A model generated the notes under the pieces. That model searched no databases. It was given only the letters and a program-made list of their open reading frames with translations, and was not told the DNA's origin. Shown here one piece after another: positions 1 through 8,778 of a stretch of 64,000 nt of DNA. Origin of the DNA: DAOTTX01 sp034437515 (GTDB lineage Bacteria > Chloroflexota > Anaerolineae > Aggregatilineales > Phototrophicaceae); NCBI GenBank assembly GCA_034437515.1, contig DAOTTX010000158.1:30058-94057 (forward strand), read 5' to 3'. How positions within the stretch are numbered: position 1 is the first letter of the stretch; every line of letters begins with the position of its first letter. Made by a program: the position numbers and the translations under genes.

Positions 1-1
1 G

Positions 2-1060
2 CCACAACTTTATGAAGAATGGACGCTGCGCGGGGTCACGTTCCGCAACCGCATCGGCGTTTCCCCCATGTGCCAGTACAGTTCCGAGGACGGTTACGCC
101 AACGACTGGCATCTGGTGCATCTGGGCAGCCGGGCGGTCGGTGGGGCCGGGTTCGTGATGACCGAGGCCGCCGCCGTCGAACCCCGCGGACGCATCAGCG
201 CGGAAGACCTCGGCATCTGGAAGGACGCCCACATACCCATGCTCAAGCGCATCACTGACTTTTTGCGCGGGCAAGGCGCGGTTAGCGGGATTCAACTCGC
301 GCACGCTGGACGCAAAGCCGCCCGCATCCGTCCCTGGGAAGGCCCCGGCGCGTTGAGCGATGCTGACGGCGGTTGGCAAATCGTCGGCCCTACTGCGACT
401 CCGTTCTCCGACGACTTCCGCAACCCGCGTGAACTGACGTTGGACGAGATCGAAGCCATCATCGAGGCGTTTGTCGTCGGAGCCAGACGCGCCGATGATG
501 CCGAGTTTGACGTAATCGAGATCCACGCCGCGCACGGCTATCTGCTGCACAGCTTTTACTCGCCCCTGTCCAACACCCGCACCGATGCCTACGGCGGCGA
601 CTTCGACGGACGCACCCGGATGCTGCGTGAGGTCGCCCGGCGCATCCGTGCCATCTGGAACAAGCCGCTGTTCGTGCGCCTCTCCGCGACCGATTGGGTC
701 GAACACGGTTGGACGCTCGACGACTCGATCCGGTTGGCGGCCTGCCTCAAAGAAGATGGGGTCGATCTGATTGATTGCAGCGCGGGCGGTGTCGTCCCCG
801 ATGTGTCCTACCCGGTCGGTGCAGGTTATCAGGTGCCACTGTCAGAAGGGGTCAAACACGGCGCGGGGATCATGACCGCCGCCGTCGGGATGATTACCGA
901 ACCGATGCAAGCCGATGAACTCATCCGCAACGGACGCGCTGACATGGTGCTGATGGCACGGGAGTTCCTACGTCACCCATATTGGCCTTTGCACGCCGCC
1001 GATGTCGTCCATCAGGCCGACGCGAAAGCCGTCCCGCCACAGTATCAACGGGCGTTTTAG
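2..1060 (+). CDS. namA: NADPH dehydrogenase, old yellow enzyme family (YqjM/NamA type), 5'-partial
   Basis: The frame is open from base 2, so the start lies before the window; 352 residues are visible. The order of motifs matches Bacillus YqjM: SPMCQYSS near the N-terminus (the redox-tuning Cys and Tyr of the YqjM subclass), GIQLAHAGRKA, HAAHGY at about 524-541 (substrate-binding His pair), LSPLSN-like YSPLSNTRTD, FVRLSATD, LIDCSAGG, and the FMN-phosphate region GRADMVLMAREFLR. Members are cytosolic flavoenzymes that reduce activated C=C bonds with NADPH. The stop overlaps the convergent protease gene by 4 bp. The family is certain. The physiological substrate cannot be read from sequence. 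Confidence 0.93.
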   Translation, partial: PQLYEEWTLRGVTFRNRIGVSPMCQYSSEDGYANDWHLVHLGSRAVGGAGFVMTEAAAVEPRGRISAEDLGIWKDAHIPMLKRITDFLRGQGAVSGIQLAHAGRKAARIRPWEGPGALSDADGGWQIVGPTATPFSDDFRNPRELTLDEIEAIIEAFVVGARRADDAEFDVIEIHAAHGYLLHSFYSPLSNTRTDAYGGDFDGRTRMLREVARRIRAIWNKPLFVRLSATDWVEHGWTLDDSIRLAACLKEDGVDLIDCSAGGVVPDVSYPVGAGYQVPLSEGVKHGAGIMTAAVGMITEPMQADELIRNGRADMVLMAREFLRHPYWPLHAADVVHQADAKAVPPQYQRAF

Positions 1061-2217
1061 CGACCCTGCCTCGCTAATTTCGCCGCCGCTTTAACGGCCT
1101 TTTTCGGATTAACCACACCCGCACCCTGACGCTCCCGCGTGATGTGACCCAGTGGACGGGCGGTGTCGGTCAAAATCTGCTTGATCTGCGCGGGAGCCAG
1201 CACGGGATTGGCCTCAAGCATCTGCGCGATGACAGAGGAGACAATCGGCGCGGCGACCGATGTGCCATCGACATGCTGGTAATGCGTGTTAATCAACTTG
1301 TGGTGATGGATGCGCCCCAGCAGATAGTTTAGCGTGGGTTCATCGAGCACGGCGGCTTCGTCTAAGCCGACGTCATCGCGTCCCTCATCAAGGAGTTTTT
1401 GCAAGGTCGTAACACTGTCACCCGCCAGCAGTTGACCGAGCCAGCGCATCTCTGGCACCACCGACGAACTATGCAAAATCGGCGAGGCGATCCAGCGTGC
1501 CGGGGCGATGAGGTCGGGCTTGGGCGTGCCGTCGTGGGCGTGACCATAATTGTTGTTGTACCCGTGCCACTTGCGCCGGTCGAGCGCGTTTTCATCGCTA
1601 TAACCGCCAACCGTGATCACTTCCGGCGCACTTGCTGGCGGCACCAGCACATCCACCCCGCGATTACCCGCCGCAATCACGACGACCAACCCTTCCTCGA
1701 CCAGGTCTCGCACCGCGCGGTGCAGCGGATGCACCGGATTATCACTCGGATAGTCCCCACCGACGGAGACGTTCACTACACGCACGCCGTACCGCTTATG
1801 ATGACCGAGCAGCCAGTTCATCCCGCGCAAAATATCAACTTCTTTCAGGCGAAAATCCGGCGTGCTGATCTTGATAAGCAGCAACTCACTCTCATAAGCC
1901 AGACCACGATACACCCCATCGGAGTCGTGACCATCCCCGGCAGCGATGACGCTGGTCATCTGCCCATGCCAGCTTGCCGGGCCTTCGTTCATCACACGCG
2001 GCTGCACTTTGATCTCCGGCGTGGACGCATCCACATGGGCGAGAATGCGTCCGTCCAGGTCCGGGTGATTGGCGAAACCGGCATCGATAAACGCCATCAT
2101 GACACCACGCCCGGTGTATTTCTTAGGCGCGTCCAGGCGCTCCGGTGTGGAGAGCAGCGTACCGGTCTTACCCGGCGGATAATTCGGATAGAACGAAAAC
2201 GGCTTCGTGCTCGACAA
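1057..2217 (-). CDS. S8 family subtilisin-like serine protease
   Basis: This is a 386-residue peptidase with the full S8 triad: Asp45 in MAFIDAGFANHPDL, His84 in SWHGQMTSVIAAG and Ser320 in DGTSVAAPIVSSV. The oxyanion region is visible as VVIAAGNRG. No signal peptide or pro-domain is visible, so it is probably cytoplasmic or non-classically exported, unlike most secreted subtilisins. The start is TTG, chosen because a GGAG lies 8 bases upstream and the triad Asp is already at residue 45. It follows the ATP-grasp gene by 85 bp on the same strand and may be co-transcribed with it and the kinase gene. Confidence 0.9.
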   Translation of the reverse strand: MSSTKPFSFYPNYPPGKTGTLLSTPERLDAPKKYTGRGVMMAFIDAGFANHPDLDGRILAHVDASTPEIKVQPRVMNEGPASWHGQMTSVIAAGDGHDSDGVYRGLAYESELLLIKISTPDFRLKEVDILRGMNWLLGHHKRYGVRVVNVSVGGDYPSDNPVHPLHRAVRDLVEEGLVVVIAAGNRGVDVLVPPASAPEVITVGGYSDENALDRRKWHGYNNNYGHAHDGTPKPDLIAPARWIASPILHSSSVVPEMRWLGQLLAGDSVTTLQKLLDEGRDDVGLDEAAVLDEPTLNYLLGRIHHHKLINTHYQHVDGTSVAAPIVSSVIAQMLEANPVLAPAQIKQILTDTARPLGHITRERQGAGVVNPKKAVKAAAKLARQGR

Positions 2218-2302
2218 GGCTCTTACTCCAGGCTATCAGGCAGAAAAGACATCGTGCGCCATGTCCCTGTTTCCATTATATGCAAACGGGTGAGAAAAAG
2301 CG

Positions 2303-3517
2303 TTAACCTGTGTTGCCCGTGCGTTGCGGCTCCCAGGGGTCGGCAACGGCGGTGAAGTCCTCGGCGAAACGCCGAGTATAGTCATCCAACAACGCCGTGA
2401 CCCGCTCGCTATCCGGTGCGGCGACGATCAACCCGGCGTGATAGGCTTTGTCTGCCCGCCAAACGACTTCCGGCGCGTCATACCCGGTCAGGTCGGGGTG
2501 TTCCTGTTTTGCCAGCGTCATCAACAGCGCCGCGTAATCGTCTTTCCTCTGTGGCAGTTCGTAGGATTGGTCGCGCATCACCATTACTTCCAACTGGCCC
2601 CACTCGTACCAGAGATCAATACCCGACGCCGCATGGATCAAATCCGCGATGTTGGCCCCGCCGACCCGCGCCGCCGACTCAAGGAAGTAAAACGCCCCAT
2701 CCTCATGAGCGCGGATGAACTCCGTATGCGCAGCACCGTTAAACAGACCGAGCGCGTTCAACACCCGCGCGTTCAAAGCCCGTAATTCGGTGGCCTCATC
2801 GCCATCGCGGGGCAGCACGCGCGTCGTGAACACCCCTCCACCCTGATAGATCGACATGGGCGGTGCGCCGTACTTCTGCGCACTGGTGAAGATCACCTCG
2901 CCGTTGTAAACCAGCGAGTCGATGTGATAGACATCACCGGGCAGAAATTTTTCCAGCAGATAGTACGATTGATTATCACCGAGTTCGTCCAACGCCCGCC
3001 ATAGCGATTCCTGCGTCTCGATTTTGCGGATGCCCATCGCGCTGGCCTCGGAGCGTGGCTTGAGCACCCAGGGTGGCGTGACCGTCTCAATATAATCTCG
3101 CAGATCACCGTAGTTCTTAACACCGATGAACGCCGGGACGGGAATATCAGCATTTTGTGCGACTTCGCGCATGGTCAGTTTGTCACGAAAGCACCGCGCC
3201 GCCGTGACCCCCATCCCCGGCAGACGCAGATGTTCGCGCAGCATCGCCGCGATCTCGACCTCGAACTCATCCAACGGGATAATACGGTCGATCTGCCTTC
3301 CCCGACACAGGTAAGACACCGTGTTGATGACATCGCGATACCGGGCCAGGTCGGGCGTATAGAACACCTCATCAATGGCATCAAAAGGCCAGGGCTTTTC
3401 ACGATGCTTCTCTTCGGTCAACAGTAGCACATAGCAGCCCTGCGCTTTGACCGCCTTCAGCATGTTTTCACCCTTAAACGTGCTTGAGATGAATAAAAGT
3501 GTCTCTGGCTGTGTCAT
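2303..3517 (-). CDS. ATP-grasp domain-containing protein (CarB/biotin-carboxylase-like)
   Basis: This 404-residue protein has an ATP-grasp fold. A Rossmann-like pre-domain (about 1-110, starting TLLFISSTFKGENMLKAV) is followed by the ATP-binding subdomain with VLKPRSEASAMGIRKI and YLLEKFLPGDVYHIDSLV. The metal-binding segment is AHTEFIRAHEDGAFYFLESAARVGG. The family couples ATP to ligation of a carboxylate with an amine or other nucleophile through an acyl-phosphate. The substrate is unknown. The start overlaps the stop of the kinase gene in an ATGA quadruplet, so the two are very likely translated together. I see no short precursor-peptide gene next to it. Confidence 0.85.
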   Translation of the reverse strand: MTQPETLLFISSTFKGENMLKAVKAQGCYVLLLTEEKHREKPWPFDAIDEVFYTPDLARYRDVINTVSYLCRGRQIDRIIPLDEFEVEIAAMLREHLRLPGMGVTAARCFRDKLTMREVAQNADIPVPAFIGVKNYGDLRDYIETVTPPWVLKPRSEASAMGIRKIETQESLWRALDELGDNQSYYLLEKFLPGDVYHIDSLVYNGEVIFTSAQKYGAPPMSIYQGGGVFTTRVLPRDGDEATELRALNARVLNALGLFNGAAHTEFIRAHEDGAFYFLESAARVGGANIADLIHAASGIDLWYEWGQLEVMVMRDQSYELPQRKDDYAALLMTLAKQEHPDLTGYDAPEVVWRADKAYHAGLIVAAPDSERVTALLDDYTRRFAEDFTAVADPWEPQRTGNTG

Positions 3518-5175
3518 GGCGTATTATCCTCTTCGTCATCCGGTTCTTCTTCTATGAGAAAATCATCGAGTTCGCTATCGAGTTCACGATAACGTGTGAT
3601 CCCCAAGTTAATCACCTCGTTGCTGTTGCTGCAATCTTCGTTATAGATCTGGTTCAAAACAGAATTCTCGTCACCGATCAACGAGCGCAACGGTTCAAAT
3701 TCGCCGTCGTTATCCGCTGCAAGCTGCGATGTCAGGAAGTCATACACCCGGCGATACGCCCCACAATCAAATGACAACGCCGTCCCCGCGATGAGATCAT
3801 CGATCAGTGCATCAATAAAAAATACCTGATATTCCGGCGTCGAGGTCGGGGTCGCGGTAAACGTCGCCGTCGCCGTCGCGGAGGGTTCCGGTGATGGTGT
3901 GCGCGATAGAGTCACGGTCGCGCTGGGCGTTGCCGTGTCGGTCGGCGTCGCCGTTGCCGTCGCAGATGCCGCAATTTCCGTCTCGATTTCCTGCCGAACT
4001 GCAACACGAGTCGCCGTTGCATCGACCGGGTCAAGTTCGGTCGCGGTGACTTCCGGCGTCGCTTCTTCGGTCACATCAGCGATGATCGCCACATTGCCGC
4101 CCTCACGCACTTCGTTGAACACAAATAGACCGATCAAAATGACAAACAACGCCACAATGAGCGCACCGACCGCGTACTGTGTGCGCCGGTTCGGTGACTT
4201 CTCAGTTCCCGGACGAAATGGCATCGTTATCCAGTTACGGTCTACACCACGCGCCGCCTCAGAACTAAACACGATCTCATTACCATCGACGTCGGTACCT
4301 CGTGCCGTTCCCGTGTTGATACGCACGATCACCTTACGATGCTCCTGGATGGCTCGCTCAAATTCACTGGCGAACGCTGTCGCCGTTTGATAACGTTTGT
4401 CCGGTTTCTTTTCCAGGGCTTTCAGGATGACATTGTCAAGTGCTTCGGGGAGATCACGGTTTAAGCTGCCCGGTTTCGGCGGTGGCTCGGTGAGATGCTT
4501 GTTGATGATGACGAAAGGGTCTTCGCCGGTAAACGGCAGCTTCCCCGCCACCAGCAAAAACGCGATGATACCCAACGAGTAAATATCGGAGCGGTGGTCA
4601 ATCTCATCCGCGCCGCGTGCTTGCTCCGGCGACATATAATGCGGCGTCCCCGGCATATAGCCATCAGTCGTCAGCATCGTATGTTTCATGTCGATGACGC
4701 GAGCGATACCGAAGTCAGTCAGGTAGGCGTGGTTGGCATCACTCAACAGGATGTTGCCGGGCTTGAGGTCACGATGCACGATGCCTTTTTTATGTGCATA
4801 ATCCAACGCGCTGGAAATTTGCAGCAACAGGCGCGACGTCCCGCCCAGGCTAATTTCTGCGATTCGCTTGATCTTATCGGAGAGGCTCCCCCCTTCGATA
4901 AAGTCCATCACGATATAGGGCTGATTTTTACGTTTACCCTGGTCCACATAGCGGATAATGTGAGGGTGTGAGATCTGCATCATAATCTGTGTTTCACGCT
5001 CGAACCGCTTGACGACCTCCTCGTGCTGCGCCCAATTTTCTTGCAGCAACTTCAAGGCAACCTCACGGTTAATTTGCGGGTCAAACGCCTTGTAGACGAT
5101 GGCGACCCCCCCGGCTTTCAGCCGTTCCACAATGATGAAACGATCCAAACGTTGATTGAGAATTGATTCATCCAT
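3514..5175 (-). CDS. Transmembrane serine/threonine protein kinase (PknB/Hanks type)
   Basis: Residues about 12-275 form a Hanks-type kinase: the glycine-loop region is AGGVAIVYKA, the catalytic Lys is Lys42, HRDLKPGN holds Asp136, DFG is at 154-156 and GTPHYMSPEQARG is the activation and P+1 loop. A single membrane helix at about 333-354 (ALIVALFVILIGLFVF) is followed by an Ala/Thr/Ser/Pro-rich stalk and an acidic ~110-residue C-terminal domain with two Cys that would face outside. There are no PASTA repeats, so the external sensor is of another type. It is first in a likely operon with the ATP-grasp gene, which it overlaps by 4 bp. Confidence 0.94.
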   Translation of the reverse strand: MDESILNQRLDRFIIVERLKAGGVAIVYKAFDPQINREVALKLLQENWAQHEEVVKRFERETQIMMQISHPHIIRYVDQGKRKNQPYIVMDFIEGGSLSDKIKRIAEISLGGTSRLLLQISSALDYAHKKGIVHRDLKPGNILLSDANHAYLTDFGIARVIDMKHTMLTTDGYMPGTPHYMSPEQARGADEIDHRSDIYSLGIIAFLLVAGKLPFTGEDPFVIINKHLTEPPPKPGSLNRDLPEALDNVILKALEKKPDKRYQTATAFASEFERAIQEHRKVIVRINTGTARGTDVDGNEIVFSSEAARGVDRNWITMPFRPGTEKSPNRRTQYAVGALIVALFVILIGLFVFNEVREGGNVAIIADVTEEATPEVTATELDPVDATATRVAVRQEIETEIAASATATATPTDTATPSATVTLSRTPSPEPSATATATFTATPTSTPEYQVFFIDALIDDLIAGTALSFDCGAYRRVYDFLTSQLAADNDGEFEPLRSLIGDENSVLNQIYNEDCSNSNEVINLGITRYRELDSELDDFLIEEEPDDEEDNTP

Positions 5176-5220
5176 AGGTTGTTCGCATCTGTCGAGGGAT
5201 TATCGAGCGTTCAGCCGATA

Positions 5221-5244
5221 ATTCTAGCACAAAACAGCTGTCAA
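5221..5244 (-). promoter_or_regulatory. Possible promoter of the kinase operon
   Basis: Read leftward, an extended -10 element TGCTAGAAT (hexamer at 5221-5226) lies about 45 bases before the kinase start. A perfect TTGACA at 5239-5244 lies only 12 bp away, which is too close for a standard -35, so the extended -10 carries most of the weight. This is a pattern match only. Confidence 0.35.
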
Positions 5245-5258
5245 GGCATCGCAGCCCC

Positions 5259-6404
5259 TCACATACTGACAGTTTCCTTATGTTCCATATGACGCAGCGC
5301 GGTAATCGCCTGTTCCAATTCATGTATTTCCGCTTTCAGATAACCGCCGATCAACCGGGCGCGAACAAACGCCAGCAGCGGCAGCAAGACCACCGCCCAC
5401 GGACGGTAACGGCGCGGCAGCAGCCACCAGATCAGCGGCAAGGCCAACGTCACGAACCGCGCTTGAAGATAAAGCCGGTTCCGCTGCCGCTGCGCGGTGA
5501 TGATGCCTCGCTCCAGCTCATCTTGTATCTTGCGTGTGGCATCTTGCAGGCGTTCGACGTCAACAGCGGGGCGTTCATCAGTGATGATGTCTTGCAGAGA
5601 TAAACTCAGCCCGACTCCAAAATGATCGGAATAGGCCATGCGCCGATTCGTGTCCTCGATAAATTTGAAATCCAGCACGGCCTGCTGTGTATTGATGCGC
5701 CGCTCGGCACCATCACGCACGAAAACATAATCCAACCGCTGCGGCGGTGATTTTACGTAGGGGTTTTCGGGGATGTATGTCGGGTCGCCGGCACCGTTGA
5801 CCTCGACGTAAGCATCGCGCAGGGTCGCCGCCGTAATCACGATGTCGTAAGGCAGTTGGTGTGGGTGCATGTTGAAGTCTCCACACACGAGCACCGGGTT
5901 TTCGCTGGTATGCACACCAATAAACTGTACCAGTGCGTGTGCTTGTGCCGCCCGGTGTGGCCCGTGCAGATCCGGCGGTTCGATTTGCATGACGAAATGC
6001 AGGTTGTACACATCAAGTTCACCACCGGGCGTTTGTACACGCGCAAAGCCGATCCCCTTACTCGCCAGGTAATGATGTAGCCGCCAGGTACCGCCGAGGC
6101 TGCCATCCAACTCGAAACGATGAAATGCCGTTTTCATAATCGGATAGCGAGAAAGCACAATTAACCCGCTGCCATATCCCTGTGAGGCAAAATAATGATG
6201 ATAGGTCAGGCCACCTGCTGCTGCCCCGGTGATAATGGCACGCAGGTCTTTACGATCCCAGACTTCCTGCAAACAGATGATATCGTAATCTGTATGTGCG
6301 AGTGCGGCACACAGCGCACGGATGCGCCGCCGCTTATCCGTGACATATGGCACCCCCCATACATTTAGTGATAGAATCTTCAAATCGGTATGAGACACAA
6401 GCAT
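5259..6404 (-). CDS. Endonuclease/exonuclease/phosphatase family protein with membrane-associated C-terminus
   Basis: This is an EEP-superfamily hydrolase (DNase I / neutral sphingomyelinase-like fold), 381 residues from the chosen ATG. Visible motifs are ILSLNVWGVP (metal Asn), DIICLQEVW (metal Glu), LVCGDFNMHPHQLP and the C-terminal YSDHFGVGLSL. About residues 330-360 are hydrophobic (FVTLALPLIWWLLP and WAVVLLPLLAFV), which suggests a membrane hairpin as in some bacterial sphingomyelinase-like proteins. The frame is open further upstream to 6476, but the ATG at 6404 follows an AAGGA and avoids overlap with the divergent amidase gene. The substrate (phospholipid, phosphoester or nucleic acid) is not determinable. 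Confidence 0.82.
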   Translation of the reverse strand: MLVSHTDLKILSLNVWGVPYVTDKRRRIRALCAALAHTDYDIICLQEVWDRKDLRAIITGAAAGGLTYHHYFASQGYGSGLIVLSRYPIMKTAFHRFELDGSLGGTWRLHHYLASKGIGFARVQTPGGELDVYNLHFVMQIEPPDLHGPHRAAQAHALVQFIGVHTSENPVLVCGDFNMHPHQLPYDIVITAATLRDAYVEVNGAGDPTYIPENPYVKSPPQRLDYVFVRDGAERRINTQQAVLDFKFIEDTNRRMAYSDHFGVGLSLSLQDIITDERPAVDVERLQDATRKIQDELERGIITAQRQRNRLYLQARFVTLALPLIWWLLPRRYRPWAVVLLPLLAFVRARLIGGYLKAEIHELEQAITALRHMEHKETVSM

Positions 6405-6474
6405 TTTCCTTCGTAAAATGAATGCTTTAAGTATACGGTTTTGCGGCATAACTACAAGAAAAGGATGGCTGCAC

Positions 6475-7899
6475 ATGGTGGAGTTACTGAACCTGAGTAC
6501 AGCGGAGATCGCCCGTCAGATCAAATCTCAGGCACTCGACCCGGTTGACGTTACTGAAGCGCATATCCAACAGATTCAACGAGTCAATCCGGCGATCAAC
6601 GCGATCGTCACGCCGATGTTCGAGCAAGCACGCGAGCAAGCACAGGCCGCCGCCGACCACATCGCATCACATGGGACGGACGACTTACCGCCGCTGTTCG
6701 GTGTGCCGGTCACCATCAAAGACTGTTTCGGTGTCGAGGATGCGCTGTTCGTCGGCGGCTCACACTTCCAGCGAGAAATCATATGTGAGCTAGACGCCGA
6801 ACCGGTGCACCGCCTGCGAGAAGCCGGTGCGATCATCCTCGGCAAAACCAACTGCCCCGATATGTGTTGGTCTGCGGAGACGGTCAATCCGGTCTTCGGA
6901 CGCACAAATAACCCCTGGAACCTCAAACGTACCGCCGGTGGCAGTTCCGGCGGCGAGGCGGCGATTATCGCGGCGGGCGGCTCGCCGTTGGGTCTCGGCT
7001 CAGACATCGCCGGCAGTGTGCGAATACCAGCGGCGGCCTGCGGTATCGTCAGCTTAAAGCCGACCGGTGGACGAGTCGACTCCAGTGGACACATACCAAT
7101 TGCCGAGGACGCCGTGCTAGATTGGAACACTGCTGGCCCAATGGCACGCCGGGTGGAAGACCTCGCGCTGGCGCTCGAAGTCCTCTCATCCACACCCGTG
7201 CGCGATTATCGTCAGACCAAGCTGGACGACTTAAGCGCATCGGTCTATTTACAGACGCCTATCTCGCCGGTCAACCATGAAATCAAAGAAGCTGTCTTGA
7301 TGTCGGCGGGGGCGTTACAAGCCGCAGGCGTTCGCACAACACGCAACGACGACCTGCCATTCGTGCCGGCGGCTTTCGCATTCGGCGCGATCTTCGCTCG
7401 TGAAAACATCCCATCGCTGAGTGAGCAACTCGGTGCCGGTATCCCGATTGCGTTGTTCGATGAAATGCAAGCTAACCTGGAAAAACGAGGACGCATTTCA
7501 ATGGTGGTGCTGGTCAACCTGCTGCTGACGAAAATCAGCGGGAAGATCGCCGGGTGGTTGGGGAACGGCGGCCCCGATCAACTCGAACATCTGCGGCGGC
7601 GTTTTCTCGATCAAATGGGCGATGTTATCCTATGCCCGGTGCTGACGCGCCCGGCCCCCCGGCACAACTGGACGTACTTCATACCGTTCCAACTGCCCTA
7701 CACCTTTATGTTCAACGCGCTAGGTTTCCCGGCGGTGTGTGTGCCGGTCGGCTTCTCGAAAGATGGTCTGCCGCTGGTGATACAGGTGGTCGGGCGACCA
7801 GACGAAGACGAAACCACACTTGCTGTCGCCGCCGAGTTAGAGCGCGTTTTTGGCGGCTGGCAAATGCCGCCGATGGCTTCAGGCCAGCAGAGCGCCTAA
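6475..7899 (+). CDS. Amidase signature family hydrolase
   Basis: This 474-residue amidase-signature enzyme carries the Ser-cisSer-Lys triad: Lys82 in VTIKDCF, the GGSSGGE loop (Ser157/158) and the nucleophile Ser181 in GSDIAGSVRIPAAACG. The family hydrolyses amide bonds and includes GatA and fatty acid amide hydrolases. There is no gatB or gatC nearby and the C-terminal FMFNALGFPAVCVPVG is typical of stand-alone amidases, so a tRNA amidotransferase role is unlikely. ATG 6475 is preceded by AAAAGGA; an upstream in-frame ATG at 6418 would overlap the divergent EEP leader. The 3' end overlaps the convergent glycerophosphodiesterase gene by 21 bp. Confidence 0.9.
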   Translation: MVELLNLSTAEIARQIKSQALDPVDVTEAHIQQIQRVNPAINAIVTPMFEQAREQAQAAADHIASHGTDDLPPLFGVPVTIKDCFGVEDALFVGGSHFQREIICELDAEPVHRLREAGAIILGKTNCPDMCWSAETVNPVFGRTNNPWNLKRTAGGSSGGEAAIIAAGGSPLGLGSDIAGSVRIPAAACGIVSLKPTGGRVDSSGHIPIAEDAVLDWNTAGPMARRVEDLALALEVLSSTPVRDYRQTKLDDLSASVYLQTPISPVNHEIKEAVLMSAGALQAAGVRTTRNDDLPFVPAAFAFGAIFARENIPSLSEQLGAGIPIALFDEMQANLEKRGRISMVVLVNLLLTKISGKIAGWLGNGGPDQLEHLRRRFLDQMGDVILCPVLTRPAPRHNWTYFIPFQLPYTFMFNALGFPAVCVPVGFSKDGLPLVIQVVGRPDEDETTLAVAAELERVFGGWQMPPMASGQQSA

Positions 7900-8739
7900 A
7901 GCCGCCGGTGTGTCGGTCGTGAAGTGACGCACCCCGGCCTCATACAATCGCGTGATCGCTTCGCTTTGTGCGGGCACATCGAGCGTCCAGGCGAACAGAT
8001 CAACCTCACCGATGGCATCGACCCAGTTGAAGCCGTCATCAAGCGAGGCCAGCAACAACTTATAATCGAGGTAAACCGCTGTGATCCCTGGCACCTGATG
8101 CAGCAGCAACTCACACCGGTCACGCACATAATCCGCCGTAGACATGCTGCGCTGCAACGAGAGCAGTGCATCGTCGTGGTAGCCATAAGCGCCTTCTCGA
8201 TACGGCGGCAAACGCGGATCGTATTCGACATCAGGGTCACGACGCGCCAGGTAAAACTGCGGGTCAAAACCGAGCGCGAGATTCGCGTCGATGCGACGCA
8301 AGCCGCGCAGATGCCAATCCGCCGGACTGCTGACCAGCACGCGATCTTTGACCGGCGCGACGAGCGAGGCCAACCGGCGCAGCGGCTCGTCATCATGGAA
8401 CGGCAGAAAGCTCTTGAAATCCAGTTGCAGCCGCGTCAATGCACCACGCGACGCAAACAGATCGACCACCGCGCTCAACAACGGCACCCGATAATCCGGC
8501 TGTGCTTTGAGCCGCAATCCGTCCGCTTGCGCTGCGGGTAACTCACCGACCACGCCGCTGCCGGTCGTCTCCGCGCTGAGGTCGTTGTCGTGCGTCACCA
8601 GATAATCTCCATCCGCCAGCGCGAACACGTCGATCTCAATCCAGTCGGCACCGGCATCGAGACAATGGATGATCGCTTCCAACGTGTTCGGCGGGTGTGG
8701 ACTGGTGTCATGATTGGCTTTATGATGAACGACAGTCAT
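7879..8739 (-). CDS. Glycerophosphodiester phosphodiesterase family protein
   Basis: This is a 286-residue TIM-barrel GDPD protein. It has ADWIEIDVFALADGDYLVTHDNDL, matching the family core E-x-D plus H-D metal and catalytic residues, and RLQLDFKSF for the next strand. The N-terminal motif is VHHKANHDTSPHPPNTLEAI, so the usual HRG is HHK and the usual E-N-T is P-N-T. This is a divergent active-site rim. Such enzymes release glycerol-3-phosphate from deacylated phospholipids. No signal peptide is visible, so it is probably cytosolic. An AGGTGA stands just before the ATG. Confidence 0.82.
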   Translation of the reverse strand: MTVVHHKANHDTSPHPPNTLEAIIHCLDAGADWIEIDVFALADGDYLVTHDNDLSAETTGSGVVGELPAAQADGLRLKAQPDYRVPLLSAVVDLFASRGALTRLQLDFKSFLPFHDDEPLRRLASLVAPVKDRVLVSSPADWHLRGLRRIDANLALGFDPQFYLARRDPDVEYDPRLPPYREGAYGYHDDALLSLQRSMSTADYVRDRCELLLHQVPGITAVYLDYKLLLASLDDGFNWVDAIGEVDLFAWTLDVPAQSEAITRLYEAGVRHFTTDTPAALGALLA

Positions 8740-8778
8740 AGACTCACCTATCTACAAAAGTGGAGAGCTTAATTATAC

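Noticed and set aside
1399..2355. 318-codon open frame on the plus strand opposite the subtilase gene
   Set aside because: It is antisense to a protease with a full catalytic triad. Its translation is rich in His/Arg with no recognisable domain, as expected of a shadow frame in GC-rich DNA.
1057..3517. Graspetide-type RiPP cluster (ATP-grasp plus protease)
   Set aside because: The ATP-grasp is CarB/biotin-carboxylase-like and not RimK-like, and no precursor peptide frame is found in the 85-bp gap or beside the genes.
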